The position numbers were made by a program, and so were the translations under genes. A model generated the notes under the pieces. It saw only the letters and a program-made list of their open reading frames with translations, did no database searches and was not told the origin of the DNA. Shown here one piece after another: positions 33,729 through 41,789 of a DNA stretch of 64,000 bases (the stretch's first letter is position 1; the number at the start of each line of letters is the position of its first letter). Source of the DNA: Bryobacter aggregatus MPL3 (GTDB taxonomy: Bacteria; Acidobacteriota; Terriglobia; Bryobacterales; Bryobacteraceae); NCBI RefSeq assembly GCF_000702445.1, contig NZ_JNIF01000003.1, positions 3,162,001-3,226,000 of the forward strand, in the 5' to 3' direction.

Positions 33729-34269
33729 GCTGGACGATGTCGCCGGGGGCAAGCGGAGAGGTTTGCCGGATGTCTTCAAAGGTCTTCAAGCGACGGCGGA
33801 AGCGGGCGAAGTATTCAGTGAAGTCGCCGCCGTGTTCGAAGGAGTACATGATCTCTTCATACTTGCGTGTGTGAAGGAGCCCGAGGGCGTGTCCGGATTC
33901 GTGGACGCAGGTGAGGAACAGAATGACATCGGCATAGAGAGGATCTTTTGCCACCGCAGCCTTCATATCTTCGCCGAGCGAGTCGACGGAAGGGTTGATC
34001 ACGACGTCAGCCAATTCCTTGCCATCTTTGCGGAAGGAGAGCGCTTGTCCGTAGAGGCCGCGCCGGAGCGGATCGACCCAGTAGAAACGGATTTCCGCTT
34101 CCTCGGCCGTAGTGACTTTTTTCACTTGCAGCGCGCCGCCTGAGGCGGCGGCCCAGCGTTCCATCGCCCATTGCGCCAGTTCTGCGCGCGGATGCGTTCC
34201 GGTCCAGAAGGTGATGAGTGTTTCCGCCTGGAGGAGGGAAGCGAGCGACAGAAGCAGGAGCAGTTTCAT
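33655..34269 (-). CDS. secreted matrixin-like metalloprotease
   Basis: The 204-residue protein has a signal peptide ([16 protein letters not shown]). The domain begins with [22 protein letters not shown]-like [14 protein letters not shown], and carries the full metzincin motif [11 protein letters not shown] near residue 124 followed by a Met-turn, EEIMYSFEH. The C-terminus after residue 175 is a Pro-rich tail. These minimal matrixins are common in Acidobacteria; the targets are unknown. It overlaps cysE by four bases (same strand) and the deaminase-family gene by 74 bases (opposite strand). Confidence 0.9.
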   Translation of the reverse strand: MKLLLLLSLASLLQAETLITFWTGTHPRAELAQWAMERWAAASGGALQVKKVTTAEEAEIRFYWVDPLRRGLYGQALSFRKDGKELADVVINPSVDSLGEDMKAAVAKDPLYADVILFLTCVHESGHALGLLHTRKYEEIMYSFEHGGDFTEYFARFRRRLKTFEDIRQTSPLAPGDIVQLKWQMAQRTQNGTRSPAPPPNPRP

Positions 34270-34913
34270 GGGCGCGTCTTTTCTTCGAGCAATGCGCGAA
34301 TCGCCAACTCCAACTGATCCACGCGGTGCTGCATGTTTTCAAGATCCTGGCCTTGCGGGTCTGGGAGTTCTCCGTGCTGCAGATCGTCGGCAATCTGGCC
34401 CCGCGTCCGAACGACGCGACCGGGGATGCCGACCACCGTAGAGTCTCCTGGTACGGAATGGACCACGACACTGCCTGCGCCGATTTTGACATTGTCGCCG
34501 AGCGTAATGTTGCCCAGCACCTTGGCGCCCGTGCCGACTACAACGTGATTGCCGAGCGTGGGATGGCGCTTGCCGCGCTCCTTGCCTGTCCCGCCCAGGG
34601 TGACGCCCTGGTAGAGGATAACGTCATCGCCAATGACCGCTGTTTCGCCGATGACGACCCCCATGCCGTGATCGATGAAGAAGCGGCGGCCGATGGTGGC
34701 CCCAGGGTGGATTTCAATGCCGGTGATGCCACGCGCAAAGGTGGAGATGATGCGGGCGAGGAGTTTGAGATTGAGGTGATAGAGCGCGTGCGCGAGGCGA
34801 TGGAGCAGAATCGCGTGCAGCCCTGGGTAGCAGAGAAGGACTTCGACGACACTGCGTGCCGCGGGATCTTCCCGAAAGATGACGTCGATTTGTTCCCTGA
34901 TAGCGCGCAACAT
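34266..34913 (-). CDS. cysE: serine O-acetyltransferase CysE
   Basis: The enzyme acetylates serine for cysteine synthesis. The 215 residues contain an N-terminal helical part ([18 protein letters not shown]) and the left-handed beta-helix with [20 protein letters not shown] holding the catalytic DHG and GET motifs, [19 protein letters not shown] and [11 protein letters not shown]. The last 35 residues form a short helical tail after [11 protein letters not shown]. The ATG 34913 has no clear Shine-Dalgarno; GATAAT lies about 23 bases upstream. It leads the cysE-matrixin pair. Confidence 0.95.
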   Translation of the reverse strand: MLRAIREQIDVIFREDPAARSVVEVLLCYPGLHAILLHRLAHALYHLNLKLLARIISTFARGITGIEIHPGATIGRRFFIDHGMGVVIGETAVIGDDVILYQGVTLGGTGKERGKRHPTLGNHVVVGTGAKVLGNITLGDNVKIGAGSVVVHSVPGDSTVVGIPGRVVRTRGQIADDLQHGELPDPQGQDLENMQHRVDQLELAIRALLEEKTRP

Positions 34914-34979
34914 ATTAATTTCGATGCAATGGATCTATTATCCGTTGAAGTTTGATCTTGCAGTCTCCCTGGTTTTTGT

Positions 34980-34985
34980 TATTCT
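34980..34985 (+). promoter_or_regulatory. -10-like TATTCT, six bases before the nuoA ATG
   Basis: TATTCT ends six bases before the ATG of nuoA. A TTGCAG at 34958-34963 lies 16 bases upstream and could serve as -35. This is a strong leaderless candidate. Confidence 0.55.
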
Positions 34986-34991
34986 GATTGC

Positions 34992-35348
34992 ATGCCGGAA
35001 GGGTATCTCCCTATTTTCTTCCTTCTGGTGATCGCAATCGCGTTTCCCGTCATCGCGTTGATTGTCGCCCGCCTCCTTCGACCCTCCATTCCCAATCAGG
35101 CAAAGTACGAAGCCTATGAGTGTGGCATCGAAGTAGAGGGCAGTTCCCGCGCCCGATTCTCAGTTCGCTTTTACATCATTGCGATACTTTTCGTGATTTT
35201 TGATGTGGAAACGATCTTCTTATTCCCCTGGGCCGTCCGTTACAAACAACTGGGCTGGTTTGGGGTCGCGGAGGTGACGCTATTTCTTTCAATCCTGATC
35301 GCCGGTTATCTATGGGCTCGCAGGAAGGGTGCACTCAACTGGGTGTAA
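34992..35348 (+). CDS. nuoA: NADH-quinone oxidoreductase subunit A
   Basis: The 118-residue protein has three membrane segments (LPIFFLLVIAIAFPVIALIVA, FYIIAILFVIFDVETIFLFPW, EVTLFLSILIAGYLWA) and the family signature YECGIE together with FDVETIFLFPWAV. NuoA is part of the membrane arm of complex I. No nuoB or other nuo gene follows, so this is a stand-alone copy; the rest of the complex must be elsewhere. The next gene starts inside its last codons in another frame. Confidence 0.95.
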   Translation: MPEGYLPIFFLLVIAIAFPVIALIVARLLRPSIPNQAKYEAYECGIEVEGSSRARFSVRFYIIAILFVIFDVETIFLFPWAVRYKQLGWFGVAEVTLFLSILIAGYLWARRKGALNWV

Positions 35349-37129
35349 CTTCAACCGGCTGCAAAAGAGCTCGCAACAATTTCGGCAAAATTGTTTTAGG
35401 ACTGGCACTGCTGCCAGTTTTCTGGGCACAGCCCGTATTTGGGCAGGCGCAACTGCGTCTGAGCGATACGGCGCTGGGACCTATTTCCATTGCGACCGGC
35501 TCGAACGGCACCGCACAGACTATCGAAGCGTATAACGCAGGGACCGGCAATCTAGCCTTGAGCTTTAGCTCCAATGCTACCTGGCTGAGCGCTTCCGCAG
35601 GTGCGTCACGCGCTTGCCAGATTGCAGTACAGCAGTCGAGTTGTACTCCGATTACGATCAGCCTGGCGACGGCCAGTTTGGCCAAGGGATCGTATACGGG
35701 CGCGATTACAGTGAAGGATCCGTCTGCCGTCGATGCACCGCAGACGGTGACCGTAACGGTCCAGGTGGGCGGCGGCGTTCCGGACACCGTGTTCCTCTAT
35801 GTGGCGCCGAATGGCACCAGCGATAGCTATCCCTTCTCAACGAATAGTGTGTTGAATACTGCGGTGGCAACGCAGAGTGGCGGGAACTGGCTGACGGTTG
35901 CCTATGAAGGCGCCGGGAGCTTCCGATTTGTGCAGCCTTATCGCATTGTGGGAACACGCCAGGCTGGCCAGGGGGAAGGGACCTATAACGGAACCGTCCA
36001 GGTGAGTGGTTCGTCCTTTGCCGGTGATAACAAGACTGTCCAGACTCGTCTGGTGGTCACCTCGCAGCCGATTGCGTTTGCCGGTCCGGAAACGCTGAGC
36101 GCAAAAGTGGTGCAAAACTCCGCGGCCACAACGCTCAATGTGGGTGTTGGCAATCGCGGGGTTGGTGCGCTGACTGTCGGTGCGATCACGACGACGATGA
36201 CCAACGGGACAGGCTGGCTGAGCGCCACGGCGGCTACGGGCTTTACGGGGGCAGCGGTGACGCTCACTCCTGGTTCGCTGCCGGCGGGAACCTACCGGGG
36301 TACGGTGAATATCGCGACAAACTCGATCAATGCTCCGTCGCTTGCAGTGCCTGTGACGATGGAAGTTGTTACTGCGGCAGTTCCGACAATCTCCTATAAC
36401 GGTGTGTTGAACAACGCCACCTTCCAGGTGGGCGACACGCTTGGAGTGGGCGCGATTGCGGCGGTGTTCGGTGAGTTCCTCACCGACGGTCTGTACTACA
36501 ACACCTCCTCCACTCTTCCCACGACTTTGGGCGGAGCTCGCGTGCTGGTGAATGGAGTGGCGGCGCCGCTGTATTTTGCTTCGCCGGGACAGATCAACTT
36601 CCAGGTTCCTCTCGAGACGCAAGGCGGCAGTGCGACGATCCAGGTGGAACACAATGGTGTGGTTGGCAACCGTGTCAGCGTGACTGTTGTGGCCCAGGCG
36701 GGGCGCATTCTGGTGTGGCCAGGGCTGAAGTACGGCATCATCGTGAGCAACGATGGCTCTTTGCCGATGCCGAGCAATGTGGTGCTGGGAACTTATGTTT
36801 CCAAGCCCGCGAAGCCTGGTGATGTGCTTGTGGTCTATGCAATCGGATTCGGGCAGACGACGCCGCCGGTGGCAACGGGTGCTTCTGCGCCGCTCAGTCC
36901 GCTGGCTCAGCTTTCGAATGTCGTGGTGCGCTTCGGTGTTCCCGATCTCTTCAATAGCTCGATTCCAGTGGGAGCACAGTTCGCTGGCCTGACGCCTGGC
37001 TTTGTTGGCCTGTATCAGATCAACGTACAGGTTCCAGTGGGCGTACCGACCTCATCTGATTACGATCTGACGATTGAGTACAACGGTCAGTTCTCGAATC
37101 GTGTGAAGATCGCAACCCAGCAACAGTAG
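35312..37129 (+). CDS. TIGR03437-family secreted protein
   Basis: The only usable start in frame is ATG 35312, which lies 37 bases inside nuoA and gives a long N-region (MGSQEGCTQLGVTSTG) before the hydrophobic core KIVLGLALLPVFWAQPVFG. The 605 residues have two to three Ig-like or BACON-like repeats (GTGNLALSFSSNATWLSASAG, SGGNWLTVAYEGAG, GTGWLSATAATGFTG), then the TIGR03437 C-terminal domain (AVFGEFLTDGLYY, GGARVLVNGVAAPLYFASPGQ, GDVLVVYAIGFGQTTP, GFVGLYQINVQVP). This domain is greatly expanded in Solibacter relatives and has no known function. It is closed by a strong terminator. Confidence 0.9.
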   Translation: MGSQEGCTQLGVTSTGCKRARNNFGKIVLGLALLPVFWAQPVFGQAQLRLSDTALGPISIATGSNGTAQTIEAYNAGTGNLALSFSSNATWLSASAGASRACQIAVQQSSCTPITISLATASLAKGSYTGAITVKDPSAVDAPQTVTVTVQVGGGVPDTVFLYVAPNGTSDSYPFSTNSVLNTAVATQSGGNWLTVAYEGAGSFRFVQPYRIVGTRQAGQGEGTYNGTVQVSGSSFAGDNKTVQTRLVVTSQPIAFAGPETLSAKVVQNSAATTLNVGVGNRGVGALTVGAITTTMTNGTGWLSATAATGFTGAAVTLTPGSLPAGTYRGTVNIATNSINAPSLAVPVTMEVVTAAVPTISYNGVLNNATFQVGDTLGVGAIAAVFGEFLTDGLYYNTSSTLPTTLGGARVLVNGVAAPLYFASPGQINFQVPLETQGGSATIQVEHNGVVGNRVSVTVVAQAGRILVWPGLKYGIIVSNDGSLPMPSNVVLGTYVSKPAKPGDVLVVYAIGFGQTTPPVATGASAPLSPLAQLSNVVVRFGVPDLFNSSIPVGAQFAGLTPGFVGLYQINVQVPVGVPTSSDYDLTIEYNGQFSNRVKIATQQQ

Positions 37130-37152
37130 TACCAAAACAGTTTGGCTGTTGG

Positions 37153-37199
37153 AGCGCGTGGATTGGGCCTGTTTTGCAGGCCGGGTCCGCGCGCTTTTT
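37153..37199 (+). terminator. strong intrinsic terminator
   Basis: A long imperfect stem (AGCGCGTGGA against TCCGCGCGCT) has an inner stem GGCCTG/CAGGCC and is followed by TTTTT. It lies just after the TIGR03437 gene and before the promoter of the next gene. Confidence 0.85.
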
Positions 37200-37206
37200 C
37201 GTTTGT

Positions 37207-37212
37207 TAGAGT
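37207..37212 (+). promoter_or_regulatory. -10-like TAGAGT, six bases before TTG
   Basis: TAGAGT ends six bases before the TTG start of the AlaX gene and directly follows a terminator, so an independent leaderless transcript is likely. Confidence 0.5.
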
Positions 37213-37218
37213 AGCGAT

Positions 37219-38379
37219 TTGACAGACCGTCTCTATTATCAGGACTCCCGGCTTTGGGATTTTCAGGCTTCCGTGGTGGAGCGTTCCGCCGATGGGCTAC
37301 GTATTCAACTCGATCGCACCGCGTTCTATCCCAATTCCGGTGGGCAGCCTTTTGATACAGGCACTCTCAGTGGACTTCGCGTGGTCGAAGTGGTGGAGGC
37401 GGGCGAGGACATTGTGCATGTTCTTGAGACTCCGCTGGCCGCGGAGCTCAGTGTAGTTCATGGGGTGGTGGATGGCGCACGGCGGCTGGATCACATGGTG
37501 CAGCATACGGGGCAGCACCTGCTCAGCGCTGTGATGGCGGAGGAGTTCTCTCTGTCTACGGTCAGTTTCCACATGGGGGCCGTGGGCTCGACGGTGGATG
37601 TGGAGCCGAATCGCGTTTCTGCCTCCCTGCTGCTGGAGATCGAAGGCCGGGTGAATGAGCGGGTTCGCGAGAACCGGGCGGTGCAGATTGGATTTGAAGC
37701 CGCTTCTGGTGCTACCGGATTGCGCAAGGCCAGTGAGCGGGAAGGGCTTCTGCGCATCATCTCGATTGAGGGCTTGGATCGGAGTGCTTGTGGCGGGACT
37801 CATGTCTCGCATACGGGCGAGATTGGGTTGGTGCTCCTCGGCAAGACGGAAAAGGTGCGGGATGCACTTCGCATCGAGTTCTATTGTGGAGCCCGTGCGC
37901 TGTCGGAGTTGCGCCAACGGCTCGACCGGGCGGCTGAGAATGAACGCAGTCTGCGCGAGCGACTGGCGGAGGCCGACAAGGCTCGCAAGCGGATGTCCTT
38001 GGAGCTAGCGGAACTGCATGGACAGCGCCGCTATGAAGAAAGCAAGGCTGATTGGTCCGGACGCCGGGTGTGGGTGGAGACGGTGGACGAAATCGATGAG
38101 ACTTCCCGTGTGAGCGCGACTTGTTTTGCTGCGAACCCCGGAGCTCTGGTGGTGCTGGCTGGACGGTTGAACGGTGGCGTGCTGTTTACGGCGCATCCGG
38201 AACTGGGCATCGATTGTGGCAAGCAGTTGAAGGCTGCTCTCGAGGTGGCTGGCGGGCGTGGGGGCGGCACGGCCAAAATGGCACAGGGGAGCGTTGCCGT
38301 GCCAGAAAAATTAAATGAAGTTGTGGCGCGTCTCTTAAGCCGGGGAGAGCGAGATGAGGGCCATCCCGGCGAGCAATAG
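37219..38379 (+). CDS. alanyl-tRNA editing protein AlaX with DHHA1 domain
   Basis: TTG 37219 gives 386 residues. The editing domain (PNSGGQPFDTG, HMVQHTGQHLLSAV with HxxxH near residues 95-99, and SACGGTHVSHTGEIG near residue 192) removes serine or glycine from mischarged tRNA-Ala. A central coiled-coil (LDRAAENERSLRERLAEADKARKR) leads to a DHHA1 domain with GGRGGGTAKMAQGS near residue 345. The layout matches AlaX type II, an alanyl-tRNA synthetase lacking its catalytic half. The last 45 bases overlap the convergent carrier gene. Confidence 0.93.
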   Translation: MTDRLYYQDSRLWDFQASVVERSADGLRIQLDRTAFYPNSGGQPFDTGTLSGLRVVEVVEAGEDIVHVLETPLAAELSVVHGVVDGARRLDHMVQHTGQHLLSAVMAEEFSLSTVSFHMGAVGSTVDVEPNRVSASLLLEIEGRVNERVRENRAVQIGFEAASGATGLRKASEREGLLRIISIEGLDRSACGGTHVSHTGEIGLVLLGKTEKVRDALRIEFYCGARALSELRQRLDRAAENERSLRERLAEADKARKRMSLELAELHGQRRYEESKADWSGRRVWVETVDEIDETSRVSATCFAANPGALVVLAGRLNGGVLFTAHPELGIDCGKQLKAALEVAGGRGGGTAKMAQGSVAVPEKLNEVVARLLSRGERDEGHPGEQ

Positions 38380-39423
38380 CGCGATCACCGCCATGAGTAG
38401 CTTCTTGGCCCCGGCCTCGGCGCCGTCGAATTCTTTCCAGATCAAAATGCCGCACAGCGCGCTGACGATCAAGGAGCCAGAGCCGACGCCAAAGCTGAGC
38501 CAGGGGCCGATCTTGGCTTCCCCCGGAGCGATGGTGACGAGCAGGTAGGAAGATATGCCAATCATCCAGATGGTTCCACCAGCCAGACCGAGAAGATGCT
38601 GGGAAAGAGTTCCAGTGAAGTAGGCGAAGAAGCTGGTGGGGAGCCCGCGGACGGGCAGGTTCATGAAATAGAGGTTGTAGATAAAGGTGCTGATGAGCAT
38701 TCCGGCGGCTGCGATCATCGTCACCGCATAGGGATTGCTCAAGCCAAGTTCCGCCTCCATCGACAAGTTGACGAGGGGTAGGAAGGCACCCATCACAAAG
38801 CCGCCTGCCAGTGCGACCCAGACACCGCGCAGAATGCCAGGGCCTGCTGGTGCGGCAGGCTTTTTCTTCTTCACCGGGGAAGTGGGCTCCGCTGCCGCTA
38901 ATTCCGCTGTGGCCGCAGCTTCGAGTTCTGCCGCGATCTTGCGGCGCTGTCCTTCTGCTTTCGCATGGGCGATCGCAATGAGAACTACTGCCATTGAAAC
39001 GAGGAAGGCTGCTCCAAAAACGTAGAGCGGGGAGCCGCTGTTCTGGGTGAAATAAGTCCAGATGGCGCTCAACACAAAGGAAATCCCCATGCCAATCGGA
39101 ATGGCGACGCTCATGCCGGCCAATTCAATGCCAGCGACGATCAGCATGTTGGCGAGGTTGAAGACGCAGCCCGCAACGAAGGCATAGAAGATTTGTTTTT
39201 TACCGCTCAACAGGAAGTTATCTGCCACGGAGAGATCGGCACCCATGGATCCTACGGTATAAGCGAGAGCGACGCCGGAGAGCAGGGCACCCAGGGCGAA
39301 GTCCATATAGAACAGCTCAAAACGCCAATTGCTTTTCTTGAGCGTATTGGCCCATGATCCCAAACACAGCAGAGACAGAATCAAGATGATTAGCGTGGCA
39401 GCGTAGGTGGTAGGTAGGAGCAT
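38335..39423 (-). CDS. GRP/ureide-permease-like DMT superfamily transporter
   Basis: The 362-residue membrane protein has about ten hydrophobic segments (AATLIILILSLLCLGSWAN, LGALLSGVALAYTVGSMGA, and others). The start LCLGSWANTLKKSNWRFELFY is typical of the glucose/ribose porter and plant ureide-permease relatives, as is SGKKQIFYAFVAGCVFN. A long cytoplasmic loop at about 175-210 is rich in Ala and Lys (SPVKKKKPAAPAG). The substrate is unknown; sugars or nitrogen-rich heterocycles such as allantoin are the family range. It is divergent from the PEP-CTERM gene. Confidence 0.85.
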   Translation of the reverse strand: MLLPTTYAATLIILILSLLCLGSWANTLKKSNWRFELFYMDFALGALLSGVALAYTVGSMGADLSVADNFLLSGKKQIFYAFVAGCVFNLANMLIVAGIELAGMSVAIPIGMGISFVLSAIWTYFTQNSGSPLYVFGAAFLVSMAVVLIAIAHAKAEGQRRKIAAELEAAATAELAAAEPTSPVKKKKPAAPAGPGILRGVWVALAGGFVMGAFLPLVNLSMEAELGLSNPYAVTMIAAAGMLISTFIYNLYFMNLPVRGLPTSFFAYFTGTLSQHLLGLAGGTIWMIGISSYLLVTIAPGEAKIGPWLSFGVGSGSLIVSALCGILIWKEFDGAEAGAKKLLMAVIALLLAGMALISLSPA

Positions 39424-39628
39424 GGATTATGGATCGACCAAAAGTTCTAAGCTAACACAGGTCAGGGAAAAGAACTTGGAGAGCTGCTCCGGCAATGATT
39501 TTGTGGCCGCTCAAGTTCTGGACTTCTATTTTTGTAGGAATCGAATGGCCGATCGAGTTGGGCTCCTGGACTGGCTTGCACTTGTTGCGGCGACAGCAGC
39601 GAAAGTATTTCCTGACTAAAAAATACAA

Positions 39629-39655
39629 ATCTTTAGTACTGATAGTACTAAAGAT
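39629..39655. promoter_or_regulatory. 27-bp perfect palindrome, candidate operator
   Basis: Twelve-base arms (ATCTTTAGTACT and AGTACTAAAGAT) around GAT are perfectly complementary. The site ends 13 bases before the CATAAT hexamer, covering the expected -35 position of the PEP-CTERM gene promoter, which suits a dimeric repressor or activator. No T run follows, so a terminator is unlikely. Confidence 0.6.
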
Positions 39656-39668
39656 GATATTGGCGTGC

Positions 39669-39674
39669 CATAAT
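39669..39674 (+). promoter_or_regulatory. -10-like CATAAT before the PEP-CTERM gene
   Basis: CATAAT ends eight bases before ATG 39683, which would give a leader of zero to two bases. Confidence 0.4.
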
Positions 39675-39682
39675 CCTTGAGA

Positions 39683-40381
39683 ATGAAAAAACTGATTCAG
39701 CTGAGCTTGGTGGGGTCCTCGGCCTTGGCCAGCACCATCTCTTATAGCGGGGTTCAAAACCTCAGCATCACTGTGGCCTCCAATGGTGAGACGTTTCAAG
39801 CTATGGACGTCGATTTCGATGGGGATGGGACGATTGACATGATCTTCCGAGTCGGCGCCGGGGATTCCGACCCGTCTGCTGAATGGGATGGAAGGTCTTC
39901 TGCGCGGATCTTCTTGCAAAATGGGACGGGGGTGGCCGGCGGCGATGGCAACGTGCAGCCGCTTTTGATTGGCGACAGCACAGAGTGGCTCCCTTGGGTT
40001 GCCCAGGAGTTCAACGAGCAGATGCTCCTCTCGCTGGGGAAGGATGGTTCTGGAAACTTCCCAAATGGAGAGGACCGGTATTTGGCTTTTACCTTGAAAA
40101 AAGACAACGATGTTCTCAAGGGTTGGGCGCTGGTGAATGTGTCTCTGGATTTCACTTCTTTCAATGCAACTCAAGTACCCTATGCCGTGAACCGCGCGAC
40201 CCTGACCTTACAGGAGTGGGCCTATTCTTGTGCCGCAAACGAGAATATCGAGATGGGAGATAAGGGCGGCGCGACAGGCGCCAGCGGTTGCGGGGTGGAA
40301 AATGTTCCGGAGCCATCGACGTTTGGTCTGCTGGCGTTGGGCGCAGCCGGGCTTGGAATTTTGAAGCGACGAAAGGCCTAA
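39683..40381 (+). CDS. PEP-CTERM sorting-domain secreted protein
   Basis: The start is ATG 39683 (MKKLIQLSLVGSSALAS signal peptide). The 232 residues include a calcium-loop-like VDFDGDGTIDMIFRVG and end with VPEPSTFGLLALGAAGLGIL and KRRKA, the canonical PEP-CTERM tail (PEP motif, hydrophobic span, basic end) recognised by exosortase. The tail predicts transfer to the surface or to exopolysaccharide; no exosortase gene is in this window. The body shows no known enzyme domain. A palindrome lies upstream and an unrelated cytosolic gene follows 13 bases after. Confidence 0.92.
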   Translation: MKKLIQLSLVGSSALASTISYSGVQNLSITVASNGETFQAMDVDFDGDGTIDMIFRVGAGDSDPSAEWDGRSSARIFLQNGTGVAGGDGNVQPLLIGDSTEWLPWVAQEFNEQMLLSLGKDGSGNFPNGEDRYLAFTLKKDNDVLKGWALVNVSLDFTSFNATQVPYAVNRATLTLQEWAYSCAANENIEMGDKGGATGASGCGVENVPEPSTFGLLALGAAGLGILKRRKA

Positions 40382-40394
40382 TCCCCGAATCCGA

Positions 40395-41789
40395 GTGGGA
40401 AAAATTTACGTTTCCTTTGCGGGCCTCAAGCCTGGTGAATTGCATGCGGCCCTTGCTGAGGGCCGCATGCCGCATTTGGCCCAGGTGGAACGACAAGCGG
40501 GGTATGAGGCCAAGGGGCGAGTGTTTTCGGTGGGCTGGCCACATCCCGACGCTGTTGCGAGTGTGCGTGCGGATTGGGCGGGACGTGTGGCGCCAGTGGG
40601 CTCTGTGCTGCCGCTTACGCTTGAAGAGGCGCTCTGGGATCTCCGTGTTTTGGAGACCGACTTCCAGGCGTCGGACTTACTCCAGTTTCTTCCCCGCCTG
40701 GCGGAAATCGATCTCGACAGAGACTCTCGCGTGGCTGCTTTGGCGGCGATTCTTGCCGATGCGGCAACACTCCATGCCGCAGCGACGCATCTGGCCGAGA
40801 AATCGGATTGGGATGTACTGCTTGTTCGCTACGATGCCCTCGCGTGTGCTGCCAAGCATCTCACCGGGCCACTCTTTGCACCGTGCCGCAGTGTCCTCCT
40901 GCAATATCTGGATTTATTCCTCTGGCGATTGGGGCAATTCGGCGAACTCATTTTTGTGGAGGGGGGCGAGCCGGAGATCCGTCGCCGGGAGACGAAAATT
41001 TCGCTCGGACCGTTTGTCCTGCACGAGGTGAGCAACAAGCAGGGGTGGCAGGAGTTTCGGGTGGAACGGGAAGCGAAGGGAATCGGTACGGTTTCTTTTG
41101 GCCGTACCGCGACAAACATCCGTAAGTTTCGTTTGCGGATCCACCAGGAATGGCGGCGGCGCGGCTGGGGCCGGGAACTTTTTGAGCAGGTGAAGCGATT
41201 GGCGTATGGGAATCCAATCGAGGCAGAGTGCTATCAGGATGAGGGAATGTCGGAGTTTCTCGAGCGCTGCGGGTTTCGTCGCCAGCATGTCTGGCATCGC
41301 CAGGAATGCAGCGTCGCCAAGCTCCATCAGAGTTGGTCGGAAACGGTGGCGTCATGGGGGGATGTAGGACTTGAGATTGAGAAGCTGAGGAATGAAGACC
41401 GCGCGGCGGTGTCTGCTTTTCTCCTCGAGACTGTGCCCATTCACAGCCGTCTTCCGGAGCTGGAATTGCGCCGCTGGGTGGCGCGCGAAACCACTACTGG
41501 AATGATTGCGAAACGGGAGGGCGCTGTTGCCGGCGTGTGTCTCTATCGGATCTCGGGGAGCATTGGGACGCTGCAGATGCTTTCGATTCGAGAGGGAAAA
41601 TGGGCTTCGCTCGCGCTTGGGCTTCTGACTCAACGATGCCTGGAAGATGCCATGCAGCGGAAGGTCTCCACCTTCCACTATGAGTTCCACGCGGAGAATC
41701 AACGTGTGAAACAGATTTTACGCCGGCTGCCTGCGGTGGAGATGAGGGTGCGCGAAGTTTGGAGCTATGACGCGGTTCGACCGGTTTAG
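40395..41789 (+). CDS. phosphodiesterase-like N-terminus fused to two GNAT acetyltransferase domains
   Basis: GTG 40395 gives 464 residues without signal peptide. The first 190 residues look like a shrunken alkaline-phosphatase-superfamily (type I phosphodiesterase) domain: GLKPGELHAALAEGRMPHLAQVE at the start and SDWDVLLVRYDALACAAKHL near 135-155 match the usual first and last core strands, but the metal-binding DG(T/S) loop is lost. Residues 200-310 form a GNAT domain with RIHQEWRRRGWGRELFEQVK as acetyl-CoA loop, and residues 330-460 a second, weaker GNAT. The product may modify a small molecule or protein. It follows the PEP-CTERM gene by 13 bases and shares TTAG with the convergent GT2 stop. 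Confidence 0.7.
   Translation: MGKIYVSFAGLKPGELHAALAEGRMPHLAQVERQAGYEAKGRVFSVGWPHPDAVASVRADWAGRVAPVGSVLPLTLEEALWDLRVLETDFQASDLLQFLPRLAEIDLDRDSRVAALAAILADAATLHAAATHLAEKSDWDVLLVRYDALACAAKHLTGPLFAPCRSVLLQYLDLFLWRLGQFGELIFVEGGEPEIRRRETKISLGPFVLHEVSNKQGWQEFRVEREAKGIGTVSFGRTATNIRKFRLRIHQEWRRRGWGRELFEQVKRLAYGNPIEAECYQDEGMSEFLERCGFRRQHVWHRQECSVAKLHQSWSETVASWGDVGLEIEKLRNEDRAAVSAFLLETVPIHSRLPELELRRWVARETTTGMIAKREGAVAGVCLYRISGSIGTLQMLSIREGKWASLALGLLTQRCLEDAMQRKVSTFHYEFHAENQRVKQILRRLPAVEMRVREVWSYDAVRPV

Larger units (their letters stand above)
39424..39682. other. 259-bp intergenic region with palindrome
   Basis: The region is more AT-rich than its surroundings and separates divergent genes. Open frames in it lack homology and start signals, so I see no gene. 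It holds a 27-bp palindrome at 39629-39655 and a -10-like CATAAT at 39669-39674. Confidence 0.5.

Noticed and set aside
39407-39619. 70-codon plus-strand frame between carrier and PEP-CTERM gene
   Set aside because: It starts inside the divergent carrier gene, lacks a ribosome site and shows no similarity to known proteins.
39659-39680. Possible sigma-54 promoter TGGCGTG...TTG before the PEP-CTERM gene
   Set aside because: The distance between the TGGC and TTG elements is too long for the -24/-12 pattern.
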